Of a stretch of DNA of 64,000 bases, positions 12,306 to 23,237 are shown piece by piece. Within the stretch, counting starts at the first letter, position 1. Each line of letters starts with the position of its first letter. The DNA is taken from assembly GCF_033115175.1 (NCBI RefSeq), contig NC_084835.1, positions 95,353,948-95,417,947 of the forward strand, given 5' to 3'. This DNA comes from Lepus europaeus. Its lineage: Eukaryota; Chordata; Mammalia; Lagomorpha; Leporidae. The notes below the pieces were generated by a model, which saw only the letters and a list, made by a program, of their open reading frames with translations, was not told the origin of the DNA and did not search any database. The position numbers and the translations under genes were made by a program.

Positions 12306-12391
12306 ATGTTTGAAGGTATAAAACACTACGAAGCCAACAAGAATCTGATCTGCCCAGATTTTGAAAACACAGCCTAGAAAGTTGAGTCTCA

Positions 12392-12690
12392 GGGCCAGCG
12401 CTGTGGCATAGCAAGCTAAGACTTTGCCTGCAGCACCCACATCTCATAGTGGCAATTCACGACCCGGCTGCTCCTCTTCTGATCCAGTTCCCTGTTTACC
12501 GCCTGGGAAAGCACTGGAAGATGGCCCCAGTGCTTGGGCCCCTCTACCCTCCTGGGAGACCCAGAAGCTCCAGCCTTCAGATCAGCCCAACTCCCCAGCT
12601 GTGGCGGCCATTTGGGGAGTGAACCAGCGAATGGAAGACCTTTCCAACTGTCTCTCCCTCTGTCTGTAACTCTACCTCTCAAACAAATCT
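12392..12690 (+). repeat. CSINE
   Basis: Head AGGGCCAGCGCTGTGGCATAG, core CAGTGCTTGGGCCCCTC at 12528, tail CTCTCAAACAAATCTTAAG without a long poly-A. Confidence 0.88.
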
Positions 12691-13165
12691 TAAGAAAAAG
12701 TCTCTTGATGCCTCTTTTGCCCTGGAAACATCAGCCAATGGAAAAAGGGAAACAAACAGAATAGACACATGGATAGGGCTAGGGAAACAAGCTATTTGTA
12801 TAACACAATCAGGATCCAAAAGTTGTACTTTCAAAATTTATACTTATTAAATAAAAGTTTAGGAAAAAACACAATCAGGAAGAGCTAGTATGCCCTACAA
12901 ATTAGCATGAAAAAGATGGACAACACAATATAAAAATGAGCACAATGTATTCAAATAAGCAATAAGCATATTTAAAGGGACTTAGACATTAGGGGAATGA
13001 AGATAAAAACCACTACACATCGACCAGATGTCTACAAGTAAAAAGGTAGACAAGGGATGTGGAACAACTCGAGCTCTATTATATCATTAGTGAAAGGGAA
13101 TGAACAAAATACAACTATAGACTGGTTTGAGTTTTGGTTTTAGATTTTTTAAGGTTTATTTTACT

Positions 13166-13460
13166 GGGTACGGCGGTGTGGCATAGCAGGTTAAGATGCC
13201 ACTTACAGCACCAGCATCCCATATTGGCAGTGGTTCTAGTCCCAGATGCTCCACTTCCAATTCAGCTCCCTGCTAATGAACTTGGAAGTCAGCAGAAGAT
13301 AGCCCAAGTGCTTGGGTCCCTACAGCCACGTGGGAGACTTGGATGAAGCTCCTGGCTTTGGCCTGGCTCAGCCCTGGCCACCGTGGCCATTTAGAGAGTG
13401 AATCAGTAGATGGAAGCTATCTCTCTCTACAACTCTGCCTTTCAAAATCTTTCTTAAAAA
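13166..13460 (+). repeat. CSINE, older subfamily
   Basis: Head TGGGTACGGCGGTGTGGCATAG, core CAAGTGCTTGGGTCCC, tail CTGCCTTTCAAAATCTTTC. It is followed immediately by the next CSINE. Confidence 0.85.
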
Positions 13461-13469
13461 AAAAAATTG

Positions 13470-13812
13470 AGGCCAGCGCCGCGGCTCAGTAGGCTAATCC
13501 TCCGCCTTGCGGCGCCGGCACACTGGGTTCTAGTCCCGGTCAGGGCACCGATCCTGTCCCGGTTGCCCCTCTTCCAGGCCAGCTCTCTGCTGTGGCCCGG
13601 GAGTGCAGTGGAGGATGGCCCAAGTGCTTGGGCCCTGCACCCCATGGGAGACCAGGAGAAGCACCTGGCTCCTGCCATCGGAACAGCGCGGTGCACCGGC
13701 AGCAGCGCACCAACCGCGGCGGCCATTGGAGGGTGAACCAACGGCAAAAGGAAGACCTTTCTCTCTGTCTCCCTCTACTGTCCACTCTGCCTGTCCAAAA
13801 AAAAAAAAAAAA
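13470..13812 (+). repeat. Young-type CSINE
   Basis: Head GGCCAGCGCCGCGGCTCAGT with GGCTAATCCTCCGCCTTGCG and many retained CpGs; ends in A16. Together with the antisense copy next to it, it produces several open frames of 90-160 codons that are not genes. Confidence 0.93.
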
Positions 13813-14105
13813 ATTGAAAGGCAGTTAGAGAGGGGTGTGGGGGAGACAGAGAGAAGGATAGAGAGAGCGCGCCAGTGTGTGCTTCCATCCACTGGTTCAC
13901 TACCCAGTGGCCTCAACAGCTGGGAGCTTCTTCTGGTTCTCCCATGTGTGTGCAGGGGCTCTAGTACTTGGGCCATATTCTGCTGCATTTCCCAGGCCAT
14001 CAGCAGAGAGCTGGATCAGAAATGGAAGAGCCGGGACTTGAACCAATACCCATATGGGATGCTGGTGCTGCAGCAGGTGGCTTAACCTGCCACAACACCA
14101 GCCCC
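13813..14105 (-). repeat. CSINE, antisense, tail-to-tail with its neighbour
   Basis: TTGAAAGGCAGTTAGAGAGG through to CACAACACCAGCCCC. Its A-rich end abuts that of the plus-strand copy at 13470-13812, making an inverted pair. Confidence 0.88.
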
Positions 14106-14744
14106 TAGAGAATGTTTAATAGTTTAATACTCTTTTTTACTTTTTGATGTATGAAAGCAATGCAGCCTACAGTAGAAACTACAGTTCAAATTCTGAGCTT
14201 TCATCTTTTCCTGAGCTAGCATACAATGAGCTACACTCTCCTGATGCTGGGCAGTGTGGCAGCAAGCTACAGCTCCCAACCTGCCATGCAACCACAAAAG
14301 AAAATCAACACTCTACACTGTGCTGCTAAGCAAGGACACCACACAGGTTAGGTGTATCACATGCACTTTGTACTTAAAAATATTGTGGGGGCCTGTGCTG
14401 TAACACGGAGGGTCAAGCTACCACCTGTAATGCCAGCAAACCACAGGGGTGCCAGTTTGGTTTGTGTCCCAGCTGCTCCATTTCTATCTAACTCCCTGCT
14501 AATGGCCTGGAAAAGCAGCAGAGAGGATGACCCGAGTTTTTGGGCCCCTGCCACCATTGTGGGAGACCTAGATGAAGCTCCTGGCTTCAGCCTGGCCCAA
14601 AGCTGGCTTCTGAGGCCATCTGGGGAGTGAACTAGTGGATGGAAGATCTCTGTCTCTCCATGAATAAATACATCTTTTAAAAAATATATATTCAATTTAT
14701 GATGAGTTTATCAAAGCCCCATCAAAACTCAAAGAACATCTGTA
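14106..14744. mobile_element. Tigger-type non-autonomous DNA transposon remnant
   Basis: The block CTGTGCTGCTAAGC...GGTTAGGTGTATCACATGCA (14318-14365) and the end TTTATGATGAGTTTATCAAA...AACATCTGTA (14695-14744) match a pogo/Tigger-related eutherian element I know (MER44-like). The exact family name is uncertain. A CSINE at 14386-14690 separates body and end. Confidence 0.5.
14386..14690 (+). repeat. CSINE inside a Tigger-type element
   Basis: Head GGGGGCCTGTGCTGTAACAC, GAGTTTTTGGGCCCCTG core, tail GAATAAATACATCTTTTAAA. Confidence 0.85.
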
Positions 14745-14822
14745 CTTAAGCAATAGGAATAAATCTCATAAACAAGGGAAAAAAGCAAGAAACAACAGAA
14801 GATATACTCATACTATTGAATG

Positions 14823-15459
14823 CAGTTGTCCCTCAGTATATGAGATTACTGCAAATACCAAAGTAACATATATAAAACAGCATAATATTTGCATAACAAT
14901 TCTCCTGTATACTTCAATTATCTGTAGATTATTTATAAGCTAATACAATGTAAATGCTATGTAAATAGTTGCTACACTGCATTGCTAGAAAATAACAAGA
15001 AAAATAACTGTACATGTTCAATATAGAAAACATTTTTTTCGCACCAAATATTTTTTTTTTTTGGACAGGCAGAGTTAGACAGTGAGAGAGAGAGAAACAC
15101 AGAGAGAGGTCTTCCTTCCGTTGGTTCACCCCCCAAATCCCAAATGGCTGCTATGGCTGGCGTGCTGCGCGGATCCAAAGCCAGGAGCCAGATGCCCCTG
15201 CTTGTCTCCCATGCGGGTGCAGGGCCCAAGCACTTGGACCATCCTCCACTGCCCTCCTGGACCACAGCAGAGAGCTGGACTGGAAGAGGAGCAACTGGGA
15301 CAGAACCGGTGCCCCAACCAGGACTAGAACCCAGGGTACCGGCGCCACAGGTGGAGGATTAGCCTAGTGAGCCACGGTGCCGGCCTCACACCAAATATTT
15401 TCAATCTGCAGTTGGTTGAATTATGGATGTAGAACCTGCTGATACAGAGGGCTGACTAC
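14823..15459 (+). mobile_element. MER2 DNA transposon (Tigger-type), split by a CSINE
   Basis: Terminal inverted repeats CAGTTGTCCCTCAGTAT (14823) and ATACAGAGGGCTGACTA (15442). The body includes AATGTAAATGCTATGTAAAT (14948) and CTGTACATGTTCAATATAG. This matches MER2, a non-autonomous element mobilised by Tigger transposase. A young-type CSINE sits at 15050-15386. Confidence 0.85.
15050..15386 (-). repeat. Young-type CSINE in MER2
   Basis: Antisense copy from T13 to GAGCCACGGTGCCGGCC, flanked by the direct repeat CACCAAATATTTT (15042 and about 15388), the target-site duplication. Confidence 0.93.
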
Positions 15460-16181
15460 ACATATACAGAAACAGATACCATATATACCATACAGTTCCA
15501 TTTACAGAACGTTCAAAAACAGACAAAACTAATCTAACATTTTACAGTTAACCAGCAGGTACCTTTTCAGAATGAGGTTAGCTACTGAGAGAGAACTCAA
15601 GGACGATCTCTAGGGCGCTAATGATGTTCTTTCTCTTGACCTGCAAAGCTATATGTACAAAACTCATTCAGATGTGCAGCTGAGCTGCCAGGATCTGCAC
15701 ACTTTCTATGAGCATGCCATGTATCAACAGAAATTTATTCTTACAGAAGTTGTTACCAGTTAATAGTTACTAGAACACTGTGATGCTGTTAGTAGAGACA
15801 GACTAAAAGACTACAGTTTAGAACCAGCAGAAGGATAGATGGATGCAGAGAGAATGACAGACTGATGGACTGGCTGGCTATGTGCCCAACCAGACAAGAA
15901 AAGTAAATGATGCCATTCAGATCAATGGGGGGTGGGGGGAGTGAAATCTAAAAGTATGAAAAGTGACGGAACAGTTTCTTATTCTTTGAAAAAGATAATA
16001 TGCATCTGGATAACCATTTTATACAACATACAAAATCAATTCCAGGTGAGTTACAACATAAGATGAGAAAGGTTTAAAAAAAAACTACACAACTTTGATA
16101 ATAATGAGAAAATATCTTCCAGTACCCTTTTGAAAAATTTCAAAGACTCAATAGCACTATCCATAAAAATTGATAAAATCG

Positions 16182-16408
16182 GGCTGGCGCCGTCATCCCA
16201 TATGGGCGCCAGGTTCTAGTCCTGGTTGCTCTTCCAGGCCAGCTCTCTGCTGTGGCCCGGGAGGGCAGTGAAGCATGGCCCAAGTGCTTGGGCCCCTGCA
16301 CCCGCATGGGAGACCAGGAAGAAGCACCTGGCTCCTGGCTTCGGATCAGCGCAGCGGCGGCCGTAGAAGCCATTAGGGGAGTGAACCAATAGAAGGAAGA
16401 CCTTTTTT
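16182..16408 (+). repeat. CSINE with internal deletion near the head
   Basis: GGGCTGGCGCCGT jumps directly to CATCCCATATGGGCGCC, omitting about 45 bp of the usual head, and the tail is short (ACCTTTTTTAAAG). Confidence 0.85.
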
Positions 16409-16629
16409 AAAGTCAACTAAAAAATGTATACTACATACACTGAAACTGTAGAACTATCACAAATCCATAAGAAATAATTTTTTAAAGTCCAGTACACACA
16501 TGGCAATAGACATGAAGTGAATTATCAGAGGAGAGAAGAACAGTCAGCACAGTAAAAGATGCTGAAACTCACTAGCAAAAGGGGCAAAGTGAGGACCAAA
16601 GGATAGTATTTTATATGCACTGGTAAAAA

Positions 16630-17321
16630 CTTTTTTTTTTTTTAAAGACTTACTTATTTGAGAAAACCAAGTTACAAAGAGAGAGGGAGAGAGAGAGAAA
16701 GATCTTTTATTTGCCAGTTCACTCCTCAAATGGCTGCAACAGTCAGGCCTGGGCCAGAACAAAGCCAGAAATTTCTTAATTTCTTTCTTCCTTAATTTCT
16801 TTCTTTTCTTCCTTCCTTCTTTGACAGGCAGAGTTAGACAGTGAGAGAGAGACAGAGAGAAAGGTCTTCATTCCGTTGGTTCACCCCCCAAATGGCCACT
16901 ATGGCCGGCGCACTGCGCCAATCCGAAGCCAGGAGCCAGGTGCTTCCTCCTGGTCGCCCATGGGGTGCAGGGCCCAAGCACTTGGACCATCCTCCACTGC
17001 TCTCCCAGGCCACAGGAGAGCTGGCCTGGAAGAGGAGCAACTGGGACAGAACCGGCACCCCAACCGGGACTAGAACCCAGGGTGCTGGCACCACAGGCGG
17101 AGGATTAGCCAAGTGAGCCGCAGCACCAGCCCAAAGCCAGAAATTTCATCAAGGTCTCCCATGTGGGTGCAGGGGCCCAAACACTTGGGCCATCTTCTGC
17201 TGCTTCCCCAGGCACATTAGCAGGGAGATGGATCAGAAATGGAGCAGCAGGGACTTGAACCAGCTCCTGTATCTGAAGTTGAAGGGGGTAGCTTTACTGG
17301 CTACAACACAACACTGGCCCC
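16630..17321 (-). repeat. CSINE split by a younger CSINE
   Basis: The outer antisense copy occupies 16630-16775 and 17133-17321. The inner copy duplicated a 15-bp target, AAAGCCAGAAATTTC, present at 16761-16775 and 17133-17147. Confidence 0.92.
16776..17132 (-). repeat. Young-type CSINE, inner copy
   Basis: Starts with a (TTCC/TTTC)n pyrimidine tail, then GACAGGCAGAGTTAGACAGT, ending in GGATTAGCCAAGTGAGCCGC AGCACC. The perfect 15-bp duplication of outer-SINE sequence marks the insertion. Confidence 0.93.
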
Positions 17322-17785
17322 ATGGCAAAAACATTTAAAGGCTGACAAAATCAAGTGTGAGCAAGAAAGTTGAGCAATAAAAAACTTGATTGCTGGACAG
17401 ATCATAAAGTGACACAATTTTCTTTAGAAAATAACTTGGCATTGTCTACTACTGTTGAGCATGCACATAATCTTAACACCAACAATCCCATTCCTAGAAG
17501 AGCTGCAATGAAATATACAAATATTTACACTAAATAAAATCAATATAAAGATTACAAATAGCCACCTATCAGCATGGATCAAGGTTTGTCCACAGGATAA
17601 ATCTGCCGAAAATTTATTAATAGAGCTGTTGGATTTCAGAAATGTGGAGATGATTGGGGGTCTGCAATAGTTAAAAAAAAAAATATCCAGTGCTTATGAA
17701 TCCCACGTCAGGGTACCAGATAGAAGTCTTTGCTCTGCTTCCTATTCCAGTTTCCTGCTAATAAGCACCCTGAGGGGTATTTAAC

Positions 17786-17789
17786 ATAT

Positions 17790-17846
<57 letters not shown>

Positions 17847-17847
17847 T
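17786..17847. repeat. (TA)n(TG)n(TA)n microsatellite
   Basis: About 60 bp of alternating TA with a central TGTGTGTGTG, occupying the position of the A tail of the adjoining antisense CSINE. Confidence 0.95.
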
Positions 17848-18133
17848 TAGAGCAAGAGCGAGGTAGAGATAGACATCTTCCATTTGCTGATTCATTCCCC
17901 AAATGGCCACAATGGCCAGGGCTGGCCAGGCCAAAGCCAGGAACCAGGAGCTTCTTCATAGTCTCCCACATGGGTAGCAGAGGCCCAAGCACCTGGGCCA
18001 TCCACTGCCTTCTCAGGTGCACCATCAGGGAACTCGATTGGAAGTGGAGCAGCCAGGACTTGAATTGGCGCCCATATGGGATGTGGACATTGCAGGTAGC
18101 AGCACAACCCGCTATACCATAATGCCAGCCCCA
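17848..18133 (-). repeat. CSINE, antisense
   Basis: GA-rich tract, TTCATTCCCCAAATGGCCAC, core GGCCCAAGCACCTGGGCC, head ACCATAATGCCAGCCCC. Its tail is the microsatellite at 17786-17847. Confidence 0.88.
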
Positions 18134-18314
18134 GCTTACTTATATTTTTAAAAAGAAAAGCACATAAGAGGATAAAGCTCTTATAAATTATAAATATTAT
18201 TACTGAAATAAATTCTATAGAATTCAAAGTAACAGAAATCTTCAAAAATATAAACAAAATGTCAATATTCCAATACTGACCAATTCAATATTCACGTATC
18301 AAAAGTTCTCAGAG

Positions 18315-18620
18315 AGGGGTGGGAGTTGTGGCACAACAGATTAAGCCACTGCTTGGGATGCCTGCAACCCATACCAGAGTGCTGGTTTGCCGTGGCTCCT
18401 GTTTCTCATACAAGCTCCTTGGTAATGTGCTAGGGAGCCGGCAGATAATGGCCCAAATACTCAAGTTCCTGCCACCCAGTGTTGGAGACAGGGATGGAGT
18501 TCTGGGGTCCTGGCTTAGGCTTGGCCCTGCATAGCCAGACGGTGACAGGTATCTGGATAGTGAATCTCCCTCTCTCTCTCTCATTCTGCCTTGCAAATAA
18601 ATATATGTATTTTTTTTTTT
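18315..18620 (+). repeat. CSINE, older subfamily
   Basis: GGGGTGGGAGTTGTGGCACAAC with the GCTTGGGATGCCTGC variant head, shared with the copy at 36696; tail GCCTTGCAAATAAATATATG. Confidence 0.82.
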
Positions 18621-18647
18621 TTATTTAACAGGCTTCTTAAAGAAAAG

Positions 18648-18963
18648 AGGGGCCAGAAATTGGCATAGCGGGTAAAGCCACCACCTGCAATGCCAGCATC
18701 CCATATGGGCAGCAGTTTGAGTCCCAGTTACTCCACTTCTGAACCAGCTCCCAGCTAATGGCCTGAGGAAAGCAGCAAAAAATGGCCCAACTCCTTGGGC
18801 CCTTGCCACCCACACAGGAGATCCAAAAGAAGCTCCTGGCTTCAGCCTGGCCCAGCTCAAGTCATTGCAGCTATCTAGGGAGTGAGCCAGTAAACTAAAG
18901 ATTGATCTCTCTCTCTCTCTAACTTTTCAAATAAATAAATAATCTTTAAAAAAAAAAAAAAAG
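18648..18963 (+). repeat. CSINE
   Basis: Head GGGGCCAGAAATTGGCATAG (variant), core CAACTCCTTGGGCCCTTG, tail AAATAAATAAATAATC plus poly-A. Confidence 0.88.
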
Positions 18964-18964
18964 A

Positions 18965-19233
18965 GTCTCAAAACAGAGAAAAGGAGGGAGAAAAATTATC
19001 AAAGGCGGCGGCAATTCCTCAACCCTGAAATGGTACCCACCAGAAGGAATGAAAACGGGCCCACTGCTAGACACATCTCACAGCACCAAAGATACAGATC
19101 AAGAAAGGTTACTACAAAAGGAAAACCAATGAATCTATTTAAATCTACAATAGACCTCTCATTAGCAACACTGGGTATTTTTAAATTCCTGGAACAAAGC
19201 TATCAAAGTTACAAGAAAAATTATGAATCTACA
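18965..19233 (+). mobile_element. L1 fragment (ORF1-like), left part
   Basis: Sense A-rich sequence resembling the 3' part of L1 ORF1 (GACCTCTCATTAGCAACACTG at 19153). It appears to continue at 21024-21370 across a DNA transposon inserted in between. Frames are broken. Confidence 0.45.
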
Positions 19234-19561
19234 CAATCATGCACCATGTATGACATTTTAGTCATCAGTGGACTGTATGTATGATGGTGGTCTCATGAAA
19301 TCATAATGGTGTAGAAAATGCCTATAATCTAGTGATGTCACAACTAGCACAACCATGCTAAGGTTAAAGAGCAACACATTACATGTCTGCAGTGATGTAG
19401 GTACAAACAAACCTATCAAACTGCCAGCCACATAAAGCATAGTACATAAACCTATGTACACGGTACATAATACCAATAACTGGTTATGTTACTGATCCAT
19501 GTACCTACCATACTTCTTAGATTTTAGAGTGTACTCCTACTTACTCAAAAAAGAGATTACT

Positions 19562-19905
19562 GGGGCCGGCGCTGTGGCATAGTGGGTAAGACTGCCACCT
19601 GCAGTGCCAGCATCCCATATGGGCGCCGGTTCTAGTCCCGGCTGCTCCTCTTCTCAGCCAGCTCTCTGCTATGGCTTGGGAAGGCAGTAGAAGATGGCCC
19701 AAACCCTTGGGGGCTCCTGCACCCATGTGGGAGATCTGGAGGAAGTTCCTGGCTCCTGGCTTCAGATCGGCGCAGCTCCGGCCATTGCGGCCAACTGGGG
19801 AGTGAACCAACGGATGGAAGACCTCTCTCTCTCTGCCTCTCCTTCTCTATCTGTGTAACTTTTTCAAGTAAAATAAACAAATCTTTAAAAAAATGGGGGG
19901 GGGGG
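19562..19905 (+). repeat. CSINE with poly-G interruption in the tail
   Basis: Head GGGGCCGGCGCTGTGGCATAG. The target repeat AAAAGAGATTACTG / AAAAGATTACTG flanks it (19548 and 19921). The tail contains an unusual G10 run near 19896. Confidence 0.93.
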
Positions 19906-19981
19906 CCTAAAAAAATAAATAAAAGATTACTGTCAAACAGTATGCTGTGCTATGCCAGTGGCAGCCTCATACATTTATCAT

Positions 19982-20332
19982 GTTTTTTTTTTTTTTTTTT
20001 TTTTTTTTACAGGCAGAGTGGACAGTGAGAGAGAGACAGAGAGAAAGGTCTTCCTTTGCCATTGGTTCACCCTCCAAAGGCCACTGCGGTTGGCGCGCTG
20101 CGACCGGCGCACCGCGCTGATCCGATGGCAGGAGCCAGGTGCTTCTCCTGGTCTCCCATGGGGTGCAGGGCCCAAGCACTTGGGCCATCCTCCACTGCAC
20201 TCCCAGGCCACAGCAGAGAGCTGGCCTGGAAGAGGGGCAACCGGGACAGAATCCGGTGCCCCAACCGGGACTAGAACCCGGTGTGCCGGCGCCACAAGCG
20301 GAGGATTAGCCTAGTGAGCCGCGGCGCCGGCC
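19982..20332 (-). repeat. Young-type CSINE, antisense
   Basis: T26 tail, then ACAGGCAGAGTGGACAGTGA; the head GGATTAGCCTAGTGAGCCGC GGCGCCGGCC retains many CpGs. One of the youngest-looking copies in the window. Confidence 0.94.
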
Positions 20333-20339
20333 TATCATG

Positions 20340-20636
20340 TCTTTTAAAAAATATTTATTTGAAAGAGTAACAGAGGAGGGAGAGAGAGATCTTCCATCTA
20401 CTGGTTCACACGCAAATGCCCACAACAATCAGGGTTAGGCCAGCCCAAAGCTAGGAGCTCTACCCAGGTATCCCACAAGGGTGGCAGGAACTCAAATACT
20501 TGGGCCACCAACCACTGGTTCCCAGGCACATTAGCAGGAAGTTGGACTGAAAGCACAGAGCAGCTTTCACTAGGCACTCCAATATGCGATGCAGGCATCC
20601 CAAGCACAGCTTAACCAGATGTGCCAGGAGACCAGC
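20340..20636 (-). repeat. CSINE, antisense, older subfamily
   Basis: AAAATATTTATTTGAAAGAG, then core TTGGGCCACC, ending AGACCAGCC. It is adjacent to the preceding young copy. Confidence 0.82.
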
Positions 20637-20707
20637 CACTACTACATCTCTAGACGGCATCATTTCCCTTGTGCTGCGATTTATTCATCACCCCTCTAGC
20701 AGTGAAA

Positions 20708-20749
20708 CGCGCTCGCTCGCACGCTCACACACACACACACACACACACG
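20708..20749. repeat. (CA)n microsatellite
   Basis: GCGCTCGCTCGCACGCTCAC followed by about twelve CA units. Confidence 0.95.
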
Positions 20750-20783
20750 TAATGTACAAAAGCAAATATATGGATTTACATAC

Positions 20784-20890
20784 AAGGAACTTCAAAAAGT
20801 TCATAGAAACATAATTAAAAGTATTTGCAGTCCATTCATGGTTTTCTCATAGTATGCATTTTTCATTGACTTTCTGAAGACCCTTCACGT
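20784..20890. mobile_element. Mariner-like short inverted-repeat element
   Basis: AAGGAACTTCAAAAAGTTCATAG at left; TTTCATTGACTTTCTGAAGACCC at right. Fourth family member in the window, nested in the larger Tigger-type element. Confidence 0.55.
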
Positions 20891-21023
20891 ATCTACCACA
20901 TAGTCTAGGTTAGAGCAGGTTGTAACATCTACATGTAAGTATATTCTACTTGATGTTTAAAAATGATGAAATCACCTAACACATTTCTTAGAACACACCC
21001 TATTGTTAAGCCATGCATGACTA

Positions 21024-21370
21024 ATTCTTTATCTAAATTTTCAATCAGGAAAAAGGCAAGCCATTTTCAAGTATTTAAGAACTTCACCAAGTTCATCACC
21101 AGCATATCCTTCCTGATACAACTACTCAAGCCACATTCCAGAAAAATTTAAGCAGCATCTAAAAAGAAGAAAAAATAGGATCCAAACAACAACAGAACTA
21201 ACCTAGGAGTACAATGTAAACTAAGCCGTGGATGATAGCCAGATAACAAGCTTCCAAAATTAGAAAAGGGAAACCAACCCAGAAAGTCTACCAAGGAAAG
21301 CTGAATGGTAACAAAATAAGAACACGTTGTAATATTAAATTTTAAAATGAATTTCAACGGATTCTTCCCA
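21024..21370 (+). mobile_element. L1 fragment (ORF1-like), right part
   Basis: CACCAAGTTCATCACCAGCA (21082) followed by AAGCCACATTCCAG resembles the end of L1 ORF1, colinear with 18965-19233. Confidence 0.4.
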
Positions 21371-22040
21371 CTGTTATATTTCTCCTTCTAAGGACTAATT
21401 TCATAGAAGTAAAGTTTCTCTAAATCCCACACCATTGGTTCTACAGTGATTAATACTTAAAACAAACATTTAAAAGTTGGCTATTAGGACTCAATTTCCA
21501 AAAATTTTCTTGTAGAAGTACAGAAAGCCTTTTCGGAGTTTTATACTTTAACTATTACAGAAGTCAAGAATAACCAAGAGCAAAGTTAGAAAAAAAAATT
21601 GTTTTAAGTAGTAGAAACTAAAGTGCTAGGACAGGTGGAAAACAATCTAATTTCTTATCTATAACAGAGTTGAGACATATTAGAGTTGAGATATAGAAAA
21701 AAATGACTTTTGGAATTGACAAAAACTAAAAACAAAAAACAGTAGATAACCATTAATCCCAGTGCTAATGCATTTTTTAAAGTACCTTCTGTGACATAAT
21801 CTGACCTGTGTGAATAACCAAATGAAGAGCTCTAAATGTATATAGTAGTTTTACATTATTCTCACAAAAAGCTCACCCATGGAAAGTCTGTATTTCAAAC
21901 CATATTTCCAAAAAGTCTAGGAGAAAGATGTTACTAATGGATCAAAATGAGTATTAATATATGACAGTCTGAACTATGATACACATTAATTCCACATATT
22001 TTAACCTTAATTCTTTAAACTAGGTACCTGAAAACAAATT
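21371..22040. other. Intron sequence, nothing recognised
   Basis: AT-rich, no CpG cluster, no SINE, no open frame longer than expected by chance. Confidence 0.4.
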
Positions 22041-22209
22041 ATCAAGGCAATGCATGCATGCAATGGAGAAAGGAAGCTTTCTAATAGTACAAAGAAAACT
22101 GGATTTCCATATGCAAAATAAACTGGACCCCACTGTATATCACATAAAAAACTTACTCAACACTGAACAACAACCTAAATGTAAAAGCTAAAATGATCTC
22201 CATATAAAA

Positions 22210-22495
22210 CTCCTGGAGTAGGCATTGAGCCTAGTAGTTAAAAGATGCTTATGTCCCATATCAAAGTGCCTAGACTGGATACCTGGCTCCAAATTCTTAC
22301 TAACACAGACCCTGGAAAGCAGAGGTGGTAGTTCAAGTAATTGGCCACCCAGAAGACATGGATTGTGTTCCCAGTTCTTGGTTCCAGCCCCCAACCCAGT
22401 CCAAATCATTCCAAGCATTTAGGTAATGAACTAGAGGATGAGGGTCCCCCTTACCCCAACCCTGTCTCTGCTTCTCAAATTACGAAAACAAACAA
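22210..22495 (+). repeat. Old diverged CSINE
   Basis: CSINE block order is retained (AGTAGGCATTGAGCCTAGTAG ... GGTAATGAACTAGAGGATGA ... TCTGCTTCTCAAATTA) but divergence is high. Confidence 0.6.
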
Positions 22496-22558
22496 ACTCT
22501 CCCTAAATGAAATACACAGAAATCATCACAGCACTGGACTGGGCAACAATTTCTTTCT

Positions 22559-22889
22559 TTTTTTAAAGATTTATTTATTTATTTATTTATTTATTTGAAA
22601 GAGTTACACAGAGAGAGGATAGGCAGAGAGAGAGAGGTCTTCCATCCGATGGTTCACTCCCCAGTTGTCTGCAACGGCCCGCGCTGAGCCAATTCAAAGC
22701 CAGGAGCTTCTTCCGGGTCTCCCATGCGGGTGCAGGGGCCCAAACACTTGGGCCATCTTCTACTGCTTTCCCAGGCCACACCAGAGAGCTGGATCGGAAG
22801 TGGAGCAGCCAGGTCTTGAACCGGCGCCCATGTGGGATGCCGGCACTTCAGGCCAGGGCATTAACCCACTGTACCACAGTGCTGGCCCC
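22559..22889 (-). repeat. CSINE, antisense
   Basis: TTTAAAGATTTATTTATTTA (five TTTA units), core GGCCCAAACACTTGGGCC, head CCACAGTGCTGGCCCC. Confidence 0.92.
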
Positions 22890-22928
22890 AACGATTTCTT
22901 AAAACTAAAAACCAAAAGCACAAGCAAA

Positions 22929-23232
22929 AGGGGGCCAGCATAGTGGCAAATCGGGTTAAGCTACCACCTGCAACGCCAGCATACCATAAGGGCTCCAGTT
23001 CCACTTCCAATCCAGCTCCCGGTTACTGTGCCTGGGAAAGTAGCAGAAGATGGCCCAAGCGCATACAACCCTGGTCACCCACATGGAAGACCTCAAAAAA
23101 GCTCCTGACTTCAGCTGGCTGCTGCAGCTAACTGGGGAATGAACCAGCGGATAGAAGATACCTCCCTCTGTCTCTCCCTTTCTCTATATAACTCTTTCAA
23201 ATAAATCAATCAATCTTTAAAAACAAAAAAAA
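22929..23232 (+). repeat. CSINE
   Basis: Head GGGGGCCAGCATAGTGGCAAA, tail CAAATAAATCAATCAATC. Confidence 0.88.
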
Positions 23233-23237
23233 GTACA

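Larger units (their letters stand above)
9413..13130 (+). mobile_element. Ancient L1 ORF2, sense, heavily interrupted
   Basis: Sense L1 ORF2 blocks at 9413-9850, 10100-11860 and 12790-13130, for example AACATTGTACTGGAGATCCTAGCC at 11291 and the GGTCATTATACAAAGTCC region at 11460. CSINEs (9855, 11940, 12392) and a mariner-like element (10381) break it. Stops occur in every frame. Confidence 0.7.
15470..17690 (+). mobile_element. Ancient L1 pieces, sense
   Basis: 15470-15740 resembles an L1 3' UTR (ATGATGTTCTTTCTCTTGACC at 15630). 15980-16181, 16409-16629 and 17322-17690 read as L1 ORF2 (for example CACCAACAATCCCATTCCTAG at 17477). 15741-15979 is unassigned. All are decayed and interrupted by CSINEs. 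Confidence 0.55.
19234..21023 (+). mobile_element. Tc1/mariner-Tigger-type DNA transposon remnant, nested with SINEs
   Basis: Inverted ends CAATCATGCACC (19234) and GCATGACTA (21015-21023). The left body GATGGTGGTCTCATGAAATCATAATGG and the right body ATGATGAAATCACCTAACACA match a known eutherian TcMar element (MER8/Kanga-like; name uncertain). Three CSINEs, a mariner-like element and a CA array are inside. No transposase frame survives. Confidence 0.6.

Noticed and set aside
13603-14085. 160-codon frame, and similar frames at 13530-14000
   Set aside because: They run across two adjoining CSINEs. The same peptide motifs (PSAWALHP, GLGKQ and the like) recur in dozens of SINE copies.
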